Made by a program: the position numbers and the translations under genes. Shown here piece by piece: positions 34,789 to 43,926 of a stretch of DNA of 64,000 nt (positions are counted from its first letter, which is position 1; every line of letters starts with the position of its first letter). The DNA is from Acinetobacter gyllenbergii CIP 110306 = MTCC 11365 (GTDB lineage Bacteria; Pseudomonadota; Gammaproteobacteria; Pseudomonadales; Moraxellaceae): positions 62,001 through 126,000 of the forward strand of contig NZ_ATGG01000017.1 in NCBI RefSeq assembly GCF_000413855.1, written 5' to 3'. The notes under the pieces are model-generated. The model searched no databases and was not told the origin of the DNA. It saw nothing but the letters and a program-made list of their open reading frames with translations.

Positions 34789-35994
34789 ATGTCAAACGCT
34801 CAATTTTCCAAACAATTGGTCTATATGCTGATCGGAAGTGCGCTGATTCTTGCACTTTCCTTGGGTGTACGCCATGGCTTTGGTTTATATCTGGTGCCCA
34901 TGAGCGATAGTTTTGGTTGGGGCCATCATATTTTTAGTTTTGCGATTGCCATGCAAAACCTGATCTGGGGGGCAGCACAACCCTTTACCGGTGCGATTGC
35001 TGACAAGTACGGTACTAAGAAAGTCGTGATGGCGGGGGGCGTACTCTATGCTATTGGATTAGTCCTTATGGCATTTAGCTCTACGGGACTATTACTTAAC
35101 CTCAGCTTAGGGCTCGTGATTGGACTTGCCCTATCTGCGACCTCTTTTACAGTATTGCTTTCTGCAGTTGGTCGCGCTGCGCCACCAGAGAAACGCAGTA
35201 TGGTGATGGGGATTGCCAGTGCTGCGGGTTCCTTTGGCCAGTTTATTATGCTGCCTTCAACTCTGTTACTTCTTAAAACCATCGGTTGGTCTTCTGCTTT
35301 ACTGGTGAGTGCCTTTGCTATTGCATTCATTGTTCCCTTGGCTTGGTTATTGAAATCCCCTTCTTCTACAGCACCGAAAGCGCTGAATCAGCCAAGTCTA
35401 AGCTTTAAACAGGTTTTACACATCGCAAGAAAACACAAACCGTTTTGGTGGTTATCCCTCGGCTTTCTGGTCTGTGGTTTCCAAGTGGTATTTTTAGGGG
35501 TACACCTACCTGGTTATTTAATTGATCATGGCTTTGATGCCACAACAGGTACGATATTCTTGGCACTGGTCGGTCTATTTAATATTGTGGGCACCTATGG
35601 TGCTGGTTGGTTAGGTGATCGCTACTCAAAACCAAGATTGCTGATGTTGCTTTATGGTTTACGTGGCATTGCCATTATTGCTTTTCTCTTGCTCCCACTC
35701 AGTACATTGACCGTTTATAGTTTTGGGGTCATTATGGGACTACTCTGGCTTTCCACTGTCCCGCTCACTAACGGGATCGTGGCCAATATGTTTGGGGTCA
35801 AATATTTATCCATGCTCAGTGGTATTGTGTTCTTTACCCATCAAATCGGCTCATTCTTTGGCGGCTGGCTTGGTGGGGTCAATCATGATATTGCAGGCAA
35901 CTACAATATGATCTGGCTTGCCTGTTTAGTACTGAGTGCTTTTGGTGTGGTTATCCATCTTTTCGTGAATGAAGAGGCTGTGATTCATGACTAA
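34789..35994 (+). CDS. MFS transporter, monocarboxylate/oxalate-formate antiporter-like
   Basis: 401 residues and about 12 helices. N-terminal SLGVRHGFGLYLVPMSDSFGW and motif-A-like TGAIADKYGTKKVVMAGGVLYA place it with the OFA/MCT-like carriers found in proteobacteria; central loop about 190-215. Substrate unknown. The ribosome-binding site is weak. Its stop overlaps the start of the small membrane protein at 35987. Confidence 0.85.
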   Translation: MSNAQFSKQLVYMLIGSALILALSLGVRHGFGLYLVPMSDSFGWGHHIFSFAIAMQNLIWGAAQPFTGAIADKYGTKKVVMAGGVLYAIGLVLMAFSSTGLLLNLSLGLVIGLALSATSFTVLLSAVGRAAPPEKRSMVMGIASAAGSFGQFIMLPSTLLLLKTIGWSSALLVSAFAIAFIVPLAWLLKSPSSTAPKALNQPSLSFKQVLHIARKHKPFWWLSLGFLVCGFQVVFLGVHLPGYLIDHGFDATTGTIFLALVGLFNIVGTYGAGWLGDRYSKPRLLMLLYGLRGIAIIAFLLLPLSTLTVYSFGVIMGLLWLSTVPLTNGIVANMFGVKYLSMLSGIVFFTHQIGSFFGGWLGGVNHDIAGNYNMIWLACLVLSAFGVVIHLFVNEEAVIHD

Positions 35995-36121
35995 TATAGA
36001 ACGTCATTTTAAGTGGGTATTGTTTGTCACGCTTCTGTGCTTGATGAGTCTTTCGATCTTAATCTGGTTTCAAACCCCTGATTTATTTGAGTACTTCAAT
36101 CAAGCATTTTGTGCGCATTGA
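35987..36121 (+). CDS. Small single-pass membrane protein, 44 residues
   Basis: ATG 35987 overlaps the last 8 bases of the MFS gene. The product has a charged N-terminus (MTNIERHFK), one hydrophobic segment (about 10-29, WVLFVTLLCLMSLSILIWF) and a short tail ending CAH. Overlap and topology suggest a coupled small partner or a genuine accessory peptide; no homologue is recognised. Confidence 0.6.
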   Translation: MTNIERHFKWVLFVTLLCLMSLSILIWFQTPDLFEYFNQAFCAH

Positions 36122-36226
36122 AGCAGACAGCTCGTGCTTTATCATTGTCATATAAACATCAAAGCTCTGTCATCAAACCATCAAATTTCGATGCTTTAAT
36201 AAAAAATAAAAAATTCGATAAAATGC

Positions 36227-36262
36227 AAAAAGCTTGTTGATCAACTGGTCAACAAGCTTTTT
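36227..36262 (+). terminator. Terminator of the MFS/small-protein unit
   Basis: 14-bp stem AAAAAGCTTGTTGA / TCAACAAGCTTTTT, 8-base loop, followed by Ts. Confidence 0.92.
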
Positions 36263-36276
36263 TTATGCCTTCAAAT

Positions 36277-36308
36277 AAATAAAGGCTGCGCATCGGCAGC
36301 CTTTATTT
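36277..36308 (-). terminator. Terminator of the DegS-like gene
   Basis: 13-bp stem AAATAAAGGCTGC / GCAGCCTTTATTT, 6-base loop, about 15 bases past the protease stop codon. Confidence 0.85.
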
Positions 36309-36323
36309 ATCATCCAAGCGACA

Positions 36324-37511
36324 TTACTGTTGTTGACGCTTAGGCAATGGAATATATTGCGATTGTGCATTCTGCTGCACTTTACGCTCTCCAACTTTAA
36401 CCTGTAAAGTTTGTTGCTTGCCTTCACGCTCAATCACCACATCAATTAAACTTTCTGGTGCTTGTAACGCAACATAATTAATCAAATGTGATGCCGATGA
36501 AATTTGCTCATTGTTCACTTGAATAATCTTATCGCCACGCTTAATACCTGCAGAATCAGATGGTCCACCACGTAAGACATCGGCAACAGTGACACCAATC
36601 GGTTTAGCGGTCAAAACATCTTCATCAAGGTTATTTGGAATTAAGCTAATCCCTAACCAGCCACGTACCACACGACCATCTTTCAAGATTGAATTAAGAA
36701 CTTGCTGACACACTTTGGCTGGTATCGCAAAACCAATCCCAAGGGAGCCACCAGATTGCGAGAAGATAGCCGTATTGACCCCTATCAAATTACCCGCAAC
36801 ATCAATCAATGCACCACCCGAGTTACCTGGGTTAATTGCAGCATCCGTTTGAATAAAATCTTCATAGGTATTAATACCCAAATCCGAACGTCCAGTTGCG
36901 GAGATAATCCCCTGCGTTACGGTTTGACCAACACCAAATGGGTTACCAATCGCAAGCACAACATCACCCACTTCATTGCCACTGAGCTTAAATGGCAACA
37001 CTGGTAATTTGTCCAATTCAATTTTGATTACCGCCAAATCGGTGTCTGGATCAGTTCCTATCACGGTCGCTTCAGCACGGCGTCCATCTTGTAAAGCCAC
37101 AACAATATGTTCAGCCTGTGCAATCACATGATTGTTGGTTAAAATATAACCATCCGCACGTACAATTACGCCTGAACCCAAACTGTTTTCATTTTGAGGT
37201 TGCTGCGGCATTTGATTGCCGAAAAACTCACGAAACACAGGATCATTCAGCAATGGATGATTCATCTGTTTCACTTTTTGCGTGGTAAAAATATTGACCA
37301 CAGCAGGCGCTGCCACTTTCACCGCAGCACTATATGAAACCACCCCACCCGTACGCGTGGTATCAATCAGTGGCTCAACCTTTTCTGCGGGCATTTTCAC
37401 CCCGTCAGCAGCCACTGTTGGCTTCGGTTGATGTGATTTCTGCCAAGCCAGAAAACTAAAAATAACAAGAATGAGTAATACCCAAGGTAACCATGTAAAT
37501 GCACGGCGCAC
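36324..37511 (-). CDS. Membrane-anchored HtrA-type serine protease (DegS/AlgW-like)
   Basis: 395 residues: N-terminal membrane anchor (about 6-24), trypsin-like domain with catalytic triad H128 (TNNHVI), D158 (DPDTDLAVI) and S231 (NPGNSGGAL), and a single PDZ domain (about 275-375, RGWLGISLIPNN). One PDZ and a non-cleaved anchor match DegS/AlgW, which senses misfolded porins and starts the RseA cascade; a Gln-rich tail (RQQQ) is unremarkable. Monocistronic, divergent from the Nif3 gene. Confidence 0.93.
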   Translation of the reverse strand: MRRAFTWLPWVLLILVIFSFLAWQKSHQPKPTVAADGVKMPAEKVEPLIDTTRTGGVVSYSAAVKVAAPAVVNIFTTQKVKQMNHPLLNDPVFREFFGNQMPQQPQNENSLGSGVIVRADGYILTNNHVIAQAEHIVVALQDGRRAEATVIGTDPDTDLAVIKIELDKLPVLPFKLSGNEVGDVVLAIGNPFGVGQTVTQGIISATGRSDLGINTYEDFIQTDAAINPGNSGGALIDVAGNLIGVNTAIFSQSGGSLGIGFAIPAKVCQQVLNSILKDGRVVRGWLGISLIPNNLDEDVLTAKPIGVTVADVLRGGPSDSAGIKRGDKIIQVNNEQISSASHLINYVALQAPESLIDVVIEREGKQQTLQVKVGERKVQQNAQSQYIPLPKRQQQ

Positions 37512-37699
37512 GTCTATTATCCTCTAGGCGAAATTATGTGATGAACGTAATTTATTGAAGAACTGGAAGTTTCCACTATTGTAAAGTAAATTGCTTAAAA
37601 TCAATGCAAAAGTTAAAAAAGTTTTGTCTAGCTTTAGTTACATTTAAAAATATGTTCTTATGGTTGCTGAGAAAAGATGTAAAAAAATTGAGGAATCAC

Positions 37700-38458
37700 A
37701 TGGCAAATTTGCATGACCTTGTGCAATGGTGTAACCAGACTTTAAAAGCCAATGAATTTAAAGACTATGCACCAAACGGCTTACAAATCGAAGGCAAGCC
37801 CGAAGTCAATAAAATTGTATGTGCTGTGACTGCATCTGAAGATGCGATTGATGCTGCAATTGCCCAACAAGCAGATGCCTTATTGGTTCATCATGGCTAT
37901 TTTTGGAAAGGTGAACCCTACCCAATTACAGGAATGCGCGGCAATCGCATCAAGAAACTGATTCAAAATAATATTTCCCTGATTGCCTATCATTTACCTT
38001 TGGATGCACATCCAACTTTAGGCAATAACATCGCTATTGCCGATTTGATTGGTCTACACGATCTAGAAGCATTAGATCCAAGCGAAAAACACCCTATCGG
38101 TAATATCGCCTATTTAGGCGATTCACTGAGTCCTGAACAATTTAAAGCGAAGTTACAGAGCATTTTTGACTTTAATGTGATTCATCTGCCGAGTGATAAA
38201 ACGCTAATCAAAAAAGTAGGCTTCTGCACAGGTGGTGCGCAAGACTTTATCGCCAAAGCAGCTCAAGCAGATTGTGATGCTTATATTTCTGGTGAAGTCA
38301 GCGAACGTACCTTCTATGAGGCAAAAGAACTGGGGGTACATTATTTCGCCTGTGGTCACCATGCCACTGAACGTTATGGCGTGCAGCGTTTGGCACAAGC
38401 CATTGCCCAACAATTTTCAATCGAAACTGAGTATTTTGAGCTCAACAACCCGATTTAA
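37700..38458 (+). CDS. Nif3-like dinuclear metal-centre protein (YbgI family)
   Basis: 252 residues from ATG 37700 with GAGGAA upstream; the frame continues to 37604 without family similarity. Metal-binding motifs are LLVHHGYFWKG and AYHLPLDAHP near the N-terminus and GHHATERYGV with Glu at the C-terminus. Members assemble as hexameric toroids and are sometimes annotated as GTP cyclohydrolase I type 2; physiological function is not settled. Followed by a hairpin at 38477-38498. Confidence 0.92.
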   Translation: MANLHDLVQWCNQTLKANEFKDYAPNGLQIEGKPEVNKIVCAVTASEDAIDAAIAQQADALLVHHGYFWKGEPYPITGMRGNRIKKLIQNNISLIAYHLPLDAHPTLGNNIAIADLIGLHDLEALDPSEKHPIGNIAYLGDSLSPEQFKAKLQSIFDFNVIHLPSDKTLIKKVGFCTGGAQDFIAKAAQADCDAYISGEVSERTFYEAKELGVHYFACGHHATERYGVQRLAQAIAQQFSIETEYFELNNPI

Positions 38459-38476
38459 CCCGATCCAATGTTGAAT

Positions 38477-38498
38477 GGAGTGAAGTTCGTTTCACTCC
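38477..38498 (+). terminator. Terminator of the Nif3-family gene
   Basis: 8-bp stem GGAGTGAA / TTCACTCC, loop GTTCGT, followed by TTCCCTTT. Confidence 0.65.
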
Positions 38499-38700
38499 TT
38501 CCCTTTATATTTCAACTCAATATTTAAACCAATACCTGTGTAACTTGAGTGATTGAAATAATCAAGTATTTCTCACTGCAATACCTCTGTCTACTTTTAA
38601 TAGACTAAGAATCAAAGACTTGTTCGTATTGCTCAGCCAATTCAAGACCTAATAAAAGCAATGATAAATAAAATTTATTTTTTATCCCTTTTTATATAGA

Positions 38701-38740
38701 TAAAAGCAAATTAAAAGATATTGATTCTCATTTGCTTTTA
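38701..38740. promoter_or_regulatory. Fur-box-like site inside an 11-bp inverted repeat
   Basis: GATATTGATTCTCATTTGC (38717-38735) matches the 19-bp Fur consensus at about 14 positions. It overlaps perfect arms TAAAAGCAAAT (38701-38711) and ATTTGCTTTTA (38730-38740). Located about 70-100 bases before sodA-type gene; Fur repression of Mn-SOD is well known in enterics and pseudomonads. Confidence 0.5.
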
Positions 38741-38805
38741 AATAAATAATGAAGGCGCTTTAACTTATGCTAATAAAATCATTTTGATTAAAAGGAATCA
38801 AACAC

Positions 38806-39429
38806 ATGGCCTATTCTTTACCAGCGCTTCCTTATGCTTACGATGCACTTGAACCCAATATTGATACCAAAACCATGGAAATTCACCATAGCAAACATCA
38901 TCAGACCTACATCAATAATATCAATGGTGCAATTGAAGGAACAGAATGGGAAAAACTCCCTGTAGAAGAATTGGTTGCCAAAGTGAATGACGTCCCTGCT
39001 GGTCTTAAAAATATGGTGATTAACAATGGTGGCGGACACGCCAATCATTCACTTTTTTGGACGATCATGAGCCCACAAGGGGGTGGACAACCAACAGGAG
39101 CTGTTGCTGAAGCAATTGATCAACAACTGGGTGGTTTCGATGCATTTAAAGATGCATTCACCAAGGCAGCGATTAGTCGTTTTGGCAGTGGTTGGGCATG
39201 GCTAAGTGTCACACCTGAACACAAATTAGTGGTCGAAAGTAGCGGCAATCAAGACTCGCCCTTGATGCATGGTAATACCCCTATTTTAGGTTTAGATGTA
39301 TGGGAACATGCCTACTACTTAAAATATCAAAACCGTCGTCCTGAATATATTGCTGCCTTTTATAATGTGGTTGATTGGGATGAAGTCAATCGTCGTTATC
39401 ATGATGCATTACAAGCCAAAACTCAGTAA
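38806..39429 (+). CDS. sodA: Superoxide dismutase, manganese type
   Basis: 207 residues. Ligands are H27 ([12 protein letters not shown]), H81 ([10 protein letters not shown]), and the Asp and His of LDVWEHAYY. Metal-type residues favour Mn: GGGHANHS with Gly where iron enzymes have Gln, and the outer-sphere Gln in [10 protein letters not shown]. Cytosolic; dismutes superoxide when iron is scarce. A Fur-box-like site upstream supports this. Directly followed by the Fe-type enzyme gene. Confidence 0.92.
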   Translation: MAYSLPALPYAYDALEPNIDTKTMEIHHSKHHQTYINNINGAIEGTEWEKLPVEELVAKVNDVPAGLKNMVINNGGGHANHSLFWTIMSPQGGGQPTGAVAEAIDQQLGGFDAFKDAFTKAAISRFGSGWAWLSVTPEHKLVVESSGNQDSPLMHGNTPILGLDVWEHAYYLKYQNRRPEYIAAFYNVVDWDEVNRRYHDALQAKTQ

Positions 39430-39474
39430 TTTTCATAGTAGTCCAAGTTAAATCAGCATCTCTACAAAAATAAG

Positions 39475-39518
39475 TTAGAGTTTTTTGCAACGTTCACCAA
39501 CTGAGCTAAAAACTCTAA
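39475..39518 (-). repeat. Inverted repeat enclosing a tRNA D-arm-like sequence
   Basis: TTAGAGTTTTT (39475-39485) and AAAAACTCTAA (39508-39518) are perfect 11-bp arms around 22 bases. Read on the minus strand, the right arm and loop give TTAGCTCAGTTGGT, the conserved D-arm sequence of many tRNAs. There is no second half of a D-stem, anticodon or T-arm, so it is not a tRNA gene. Confidence 0.65.
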
Positions 39519-39655
39519 TCATTGTTGTATGCTATATGTCTCATAAAGAAATTTTTTGCATATTTTGTGTATTAAAAGACTGCCCTATTGTCTATAGAAT
39601 CATTTACAATAAAGGCACTTAATGTAAAACCCAGCAAATTTGCAAGGAATGAAAC

Positions 39656-40282
39656 ATGACAACCATTACTTTACCTGCACTTCCATATGGCTATGATGAT
39701 TTAGCGCCACACATCACTCGCGAAACTTTAGAATACCATCACGATAAACACCACAATACTTATGTTGTTAACTTAAACAACCTAATCAAAGGTACTGACC
39801 TTGAAGGTAAAACTTTAGAAGAAATCATCAAAGCATCTGCTGGCGATGCATCTAAAGCAGGTATCTTTAACAATGCTGCGCAAGTATGGAACCATACATT
39901 CTACTGGAACAGCATGAAACCAAATGGTGGTGGTAAGCCAACAGGTGCGATTGCAGCTAAAATCGAAGAAGCTTTTGGTAGCTACGAAAAATTTGCAGAA
40001 GAATTCACTGCTGCTGCAACAACTCAATTCGGTTCAGGTTGGGCTTGGTTAGTTGCTGATGAAGTAAACGGTAAATTATCGATTACTAAAACTGCCAATG
40101 CAGATACGCCACTTGCTCATGGTCAAGTTGCAGTATTAACCATCGACGTTTGGGAACATGCTTACTACATCGACTTCCGTAACTTACGTCCAAAATACAT
40201 CGCTACTTTCTTAGAAAGCCTAGTAAACTGGGACTATGCAAATGCAAAACTTGCAGGTCAACCAGCAGGTGTTGAGAAATAA
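39656..40282 (+). CDS. sodB: Superoxide dismutase, iron type
   Basis: 208 residues. Ligands H28 (EYHHDKHHNTY), H80 (QVWNHTFYW), Asp and His of [10 protein letters not shown]76 in NNAAQVWNH is the outer-sphere glutamine position of iron enzymes, and the later position has ANADTPLAHG instead of the Mn-type Gln. Codon use is stronger than in the neighbouring Mn-type gene, suggesting high expression. Tandem location with the Mn enzyme allows the pair to be balanced against iron supply. Confidence 0.95.
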   Translation: MTTITLPALPYGYDDLAPHITRETLEYHHDKHHNTYVVNLNNLIKGTDLEGKTLEEIIKASAGDASKAGIFNNAAQVWNHTFYWNSMKPNGGGKPTGAIAAKIEEAFGSYEKFAEEFTAAATTQFGSGWAWLVADEVNGKLSITKTANADTPLAHGQVAVLTIDVWEHAYYIDFRNLRPKYIATFLESLVNWDYANAKLAGQPAGVEK

Positions 40283-40300
40283 TTGATTATTTCTTGAATA

Positions 40301-40327
40301 AAAAACTGCTCTTGATGAGCAGTTTTT
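40301..40327 (+). terminator. Terminator of sodB
   Basis: AAAAACTGCTC / GAGCAGTTTTT, 11-bp stem, 5-base loop, T run. Confidence 0.93.
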
Positions 40328-40544
40328 TTTGCGATGCGATTTAGCATCCATCAGAGCAAACCAACCTGACTACAATTAGAATGAAAAACTTAAGTTTAAT
40401 TGATACTCACACCGTTCAATTGTTTTAAAAGCCGCCCTCTTATCTCAGCTCGCAAAAGCCCCCGCCCTAATAATAAACTTAAATTCAGCCACCCCTAGCA
40501 CTAGCTCTAAATCACCACAATACATCAAATTTTTAAGCAATAAA

Positions 40545-40568
40545 AAAACCCTGCTTTCGCAGGGTTTT
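40545..40568 (-). terminator. Terminator of aceA
   Basis: AAAACCCTGC / GCAGGGTTTT with TTTC loop; T run on the minus strand. Confidence 0.93.
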
Positions 40569-40588
40569 CTTTTGAATCAGTTCAGTGC

Positions 40589-42193
40589 TTAGTGAGCAGC
40601 GAATTGGTTCATTGTGTTTTTAGCATCATCGTGCGCTTTAAGAGCGTTGTCACCAGAGAAGATTTCTTTGTGATCATCACCGATGTCAGAACCCGCCATT
40701 GCTTGGTGTTTAACACAAGCGATACCACCACGGATTTCTTTACGTTGTACGCCAGCAACATAAGCCAACATACCCTCAGAACCGAAGTAACCTTGTGCAA
40801 GTTCATGAGTAGAAAGCGCAGCAGTGTGGTAAGTCGGAAGTGTGATCAAGTGATGGAACACACCCGCTTCACGAGCAGCATCAGCTTGGAAAGTACGGAT
40901 CTTAGCATCAGCATCAGCCGCTAATTCAGTCGCATCGTACTCAGCGCTCATTAATTTAGCACGGTCGTAAGCAGAAACGTCTTTACCTTCAGCAACCCAA
41001 CGGTCGTAAGCTTGTTGACGGAAGTTTAAAGTCCAGTTGAATGATGGGCTGTTGTTATAAACAAGCTTCGCATTTGGAACTGTTTCACGTACACGGTTAA
41101 CCATGTGAGCAATTTCTTCTACGTTTGGAGTCGCAGTTTCGATCCAAAGAAGGTCAGCACCATTTTGAAGGCTAGATACACAGTCAAGTACAACACGGTC
41201 AATTTGAGTGTCAGCACGGAACTGATACAAGCCAGAAGCTAAACGCTTAGGACGGTGTAATTTACCATCACGTTTGATTAGGATTTCGTCTTCTTGCGCA
41301 TCAGCGATGTCGATTTCAGTTGTATCTAAGTAGCTGATGTATTGAGAAGCGATGTCGCCTGGCTCTTTAACCACTGGGATTTTTTGAGTCAAGTCAGCGC
41401 CTTCAGAGTCAGTACGCGCAACGATGATACCATCATCAAGACCCATTTCTAAGAATGCATAACGTAATGCATGGATTTTAGCGATGAAATCTTCGTGTGG
41501 AACAGTTACTTTACCAGCTTGGTGACCACATTGTTTCGCATCAGAAACTTGGTTTTCGATTTGAAGTGCACAAGCACCCGCTTCGATCATTTTCTTAGCA
41601 AGTAAGTAAGTTGCTTCTTCGTTACCGAAACCTGCATCGATGTCCGCAATAATTGGCACAACGTGAGTTTCAAAGTTGTCGATTTGAGCAGTGATTTCAG
41701 CAGCTTTAGCCGTATCACCCGCTTCGTTTGCTTTTTTAAGTGCGCGGAATAAATCGTTTAATTCTTTCGCATCAGCTTGACGTAAGAATGTGTAGATTTC
41801 TTCGATCAATGCTGGAACAGATGTTTTTTCGTGCATAGATTGGTCAGGAAGTGGACCAAATTCTGAACGAAGTGCAGCAACCATCCAACCAGAAAGGTAG
41901 ATATAACGACGTTCAGTTGTACCAAAGTATTTTTTATTCGCGATCATTTTTTGTTGCGCGATAAAACCGTGCCAGCAACCCAATGATTGAGTATATTTGC
42001 TAGAATCAGCATCATAAGCAGCCATATCACGACGCATAATCGCAGCTGTATATTTAGCAATGTCTAAACCAGTTTTGAAACGGTTTTGCAATTGCATACG
42101 AGCAGCATCTTCAGGACTAATATCTGCCCAAGTGTTGCCAAATTTTGCTTTTAATTCGCGGATTGCATCAATCGCTGTTTGATATGTAGTCAT
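40589..42193 (-). CDS. aceA: Isocitrate lyase, long form
   Basis: 534 residues, the larger subclass (about 530 residues) found in Pseudomonas and Acinetobacter rather than the 434-residue E. coli type. The catalytic motif is K220-Q-C-G-H224 (canonical KKCGH with Lys-Gln change typical of this subclass); Mg-binding acidic residues lie in PIIADIDAGFGNEEATY. It splits isocitrate into glyoxylate and succinate in the glyoxylate shunt, needed for growth on acetate, alkanes and fatty acids. Malate synthase is not adjacent. Divergent from a LysR gene. Confidence 0.96.
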   Translation of the reverse strand: MTTYQTAIDAIRELKAKFGNTWADISPEDAARMQLQNRFKTGLDIAKYTAAIMRRDMAAYDADSSKYTQSLGCWHGFIAQQKMIANKKYFGTTERRYIYLSGWMVAALRSEFGPLPDQSMHEKTSVPALIEEIYTFLRQADAKELNDLFRALKKANEAGDTAKAAEITAQIDNFETHVVPIIADIDAGFGNEEATYLLAKKMIEAGACALQIENQVSDAKQCGHQAGKVTVPHEDFIAKIHALRYAFLEMGLDDGIIVARTDSEGADLTQKIPVVKEPGDIASQYISYLDTTEIDIADAQEDEILIKRDGKLHRPKRLASGLYQFRADTQIDRVVLDCVSSLQNGADLLWIETATPNVEEIAHMVNRVRETVPNAKLVYNNSPSFNWTLNFRQQAYDRWVAEGKDVSAYDRAKLMSAEYDATELAADADAKIRTFQADAAREAGVFHHLITLPTYHTAALSTHELAQGYFGSEGMLAYVAGVQRKEIRGGIACVKHQAMAGSDIGDDHKEIFSGDNALKAHDDAKNTMNQFAAH

Positions 42194-42723
42194 GATATAT
42201 TCCTTTGAGGATTGGCATCGAATGAGGGCTAGGAAATCCTGATTTTAGTTAGTCTAGATTTCAAGCGCCCCATCAACATGTCTCAAAGCTTAGTCTTTGG
42301 CAAGCGATTTATCCAATATTCTGGCTTAATCTTCAGTATTTTCTAAAAAAATATATGCATAACCATTTTTCAAAAATGCAAAAAACACCATATAAATATT
42401 TGTTTTTATTAACCTTACAAAATACACAACTTAAGTTGATCATCAAATTTTAGACCTATTTTCTAGACTCATCAGTTCATAAAAACCTAAATTTTGACGA
42501 TTCAAACCCTAAAAAATGCCAATTTTTTTCTGCGCTTTTGTCTAATTTACACCCAGTAGATACCCTCCAAGAAACTGGCTAAATTAAATAAATCAACAGA
42601 ATGTGCCAAGTTGCAGCATAAGCATTGTCGCTGTTGCTTTTATGTAGGATTAAGTTACACAAATCCCTTTGGATATGTCATAATTCAAGGCAATTCAAGG
42701 ATTTTATTTTCGGTATTTTTTTT
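42194..42723. other. Divergent intergenic region aceA / LysR
   Basis: About 530 bases with no ORF. It contains a 15-bp palindrome CATTTTTCAAAAATG (42364-42378) and paired direct repeats AATTCAAGG (42682-42690, 42692-42700) just before the LysR gene. Probably the control region of both genes. Confidence 0.65.
42682..42700. promoter_or_regulatory. Direct repeats upstream of the LysR gene
   Basis: AATTCAAGG twice with starts 10 bases apart, on the same helix face, ending 23 bases before the LysR ATG. Possible autoregulatory site. Confidence 0.35.
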
Positions 42724-43725
42724 ATGAATCTGGAGCGGGTCGATCTCAATTTATTAATTTATCTTGATGTACTTCTTCGTGAAAAAAATGTCACCCGTGC
42801 AGCGGAGCAATTGGGTGTTACCCAACCTGCAATGAGTAATATTTTACGTCGATTACGTAATTTGTTTAATGATCCCCTACTCATTCGCTCTTCTGAAGGC
42901 ATGACGCCAACTGAACGTGCATTAGAATTACAACCGCGTATTCGAGATGCATTGTCAGACCTTTCAATGATTCTTGAGCCACGTACCGAATTCCGCCCTT
43001 ATACCAGTAATCGTGTGTTCCGGATTATGACATCCGATTATGCTGAAGCCACACTTGTTCCACGCTTAGTGAAAGCATTACGCTCAGAAGCACCGAATGT
43101 CGTTTTAGACTTTCTGACGCCTAGTGATGTGTCTTATCGCGATATGGAGCAAGGCAAAGTTGACCTAGCCATTAACCGCTTCAATGAAATCCCGCAAAGC
43201 TTCCATCAAGTTTTAGTATGGCGCGATAGTTTTAGCTGTATTCTGAACGACAAACATCCTGCAGTAACTCACCTTAATTTAAAAAGCTATTTAGATGCAC
43301 AACATATTTGGGTGTCTAAAACGGGTATGGGTGTAGGCTTTGGTGTCAATCCTGAGAAACAAGCAGGTCTAGGCTGGATCGATCAGGCTTTGGAACGTAT
43401 TGGCCAACGTCGCAAAATTTCGGTCTTTACCCGCCATTATCAAATGCCAGCACTACTGGCGCAAAATGTAGATTTAATCGCAACCTTACCAACCCGTATG
43501 GCGCGTTTGCAAACTCAGAATCCACGACTGGTTATAAAGGATCCACCGTTCTATATTCCAGAATTTGAATTAAAAATGGCTTGGTGTCCATTATTACACC
43601 ATCATCCTGCGCATCGTTGGCTCAGACAATTAATTCTTTTTGTTGCACGTCAAATGATCGAGGAAGAAAACCGCGAGTATTTGTTGAATAATGGCAATTC
43701 ACAATTACCGCATAGCTTTTTTTAA
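42724..43725 (+). CDS. LysR-family transcriptional regulator
   Basis: 333 residues from ATG 42724 (MNLERVDLNLLIYLDVLLRE); upstream in-frame codons to 42625 are leader. HTH: NVTRAAEQLGVTQPAMSNILRRLRNLFNDPLLIR, with the NodD/SyrM-like subgroup feature LIRSSEGMTPTERA. Effector domain about 95-310. Divergent from aceA across a long regulatory region, so control of the glyoxylate shunt is a plausible inference. Confidence 0.9.
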   Translation: MNLERVDLNLLIYLDVLLREKNVTRAAEQLGVTQPAMSNILRRLRNLFNDPLLIRSSEGMTPTERALELQPRIRDALSDLSMILEPRTEFRPYTSNRVFRIMTSDYAEATLVPRLVKALRSEAPNVVLDFLTPSDVSYRDMEQGKVDLAINRFNEIPQSFHQVLVWRDSFSCILNDKHPAVTHLNLKSYLDAQHIWVSKTGMGVGFGVNPEKQAGLGWIDQALERIGQRRKISVFTRHYQMPALLAQNVDLIATLPTRMARLQTQNPRLVIKDPPFYIPEFELKMAWCPLLHHHPAHRWLRQLILFVARQMIEEENREYLLNNGNSQLPHSFF

Positions 43726-43926
43726 TTGAGCGGATTAGCTAGATGAAATTTCAGCCATATCTTAGGTGTGGCTGATTGTTTTAATAATAATATCAATAAA
43801 AACTTATTTCTTTTACTTATTGATAGATTATATTCTCTTAAAGAATAAGCGAGTGAAATAATGCCTAACCGACAATTATTTGCATAAGCGAACGTATAGG
43901 CTGTGTCCTACCAACAAAGGTGATGT

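Larger units (their letters stand above)
38459..38805. other. Intergenic region before the Mn-type sod
   Basis: About 350 bases without a gene. It holds the Nif3 terminator hairpin and a Fur-box-like operator within an inverted repeat at 38701-38740; the middle is featureless AT-rich DNA. Confidence 0.65.
40283..40588. other. Intergenic region between sodB and aceA
   Basis: About 300 bases between convergent genes, with a terminator at each end (40301-40327 and 40545-40568). The roughly 220 bases between show no ORF or repeat I can support. Confidence 0.7.

Noticed and set aside
39475..39518. A tRNA gene
   Set aside because: Only the D-arm sequence is present; no anticodon arm, T-arm or acceptor stem can be formed.
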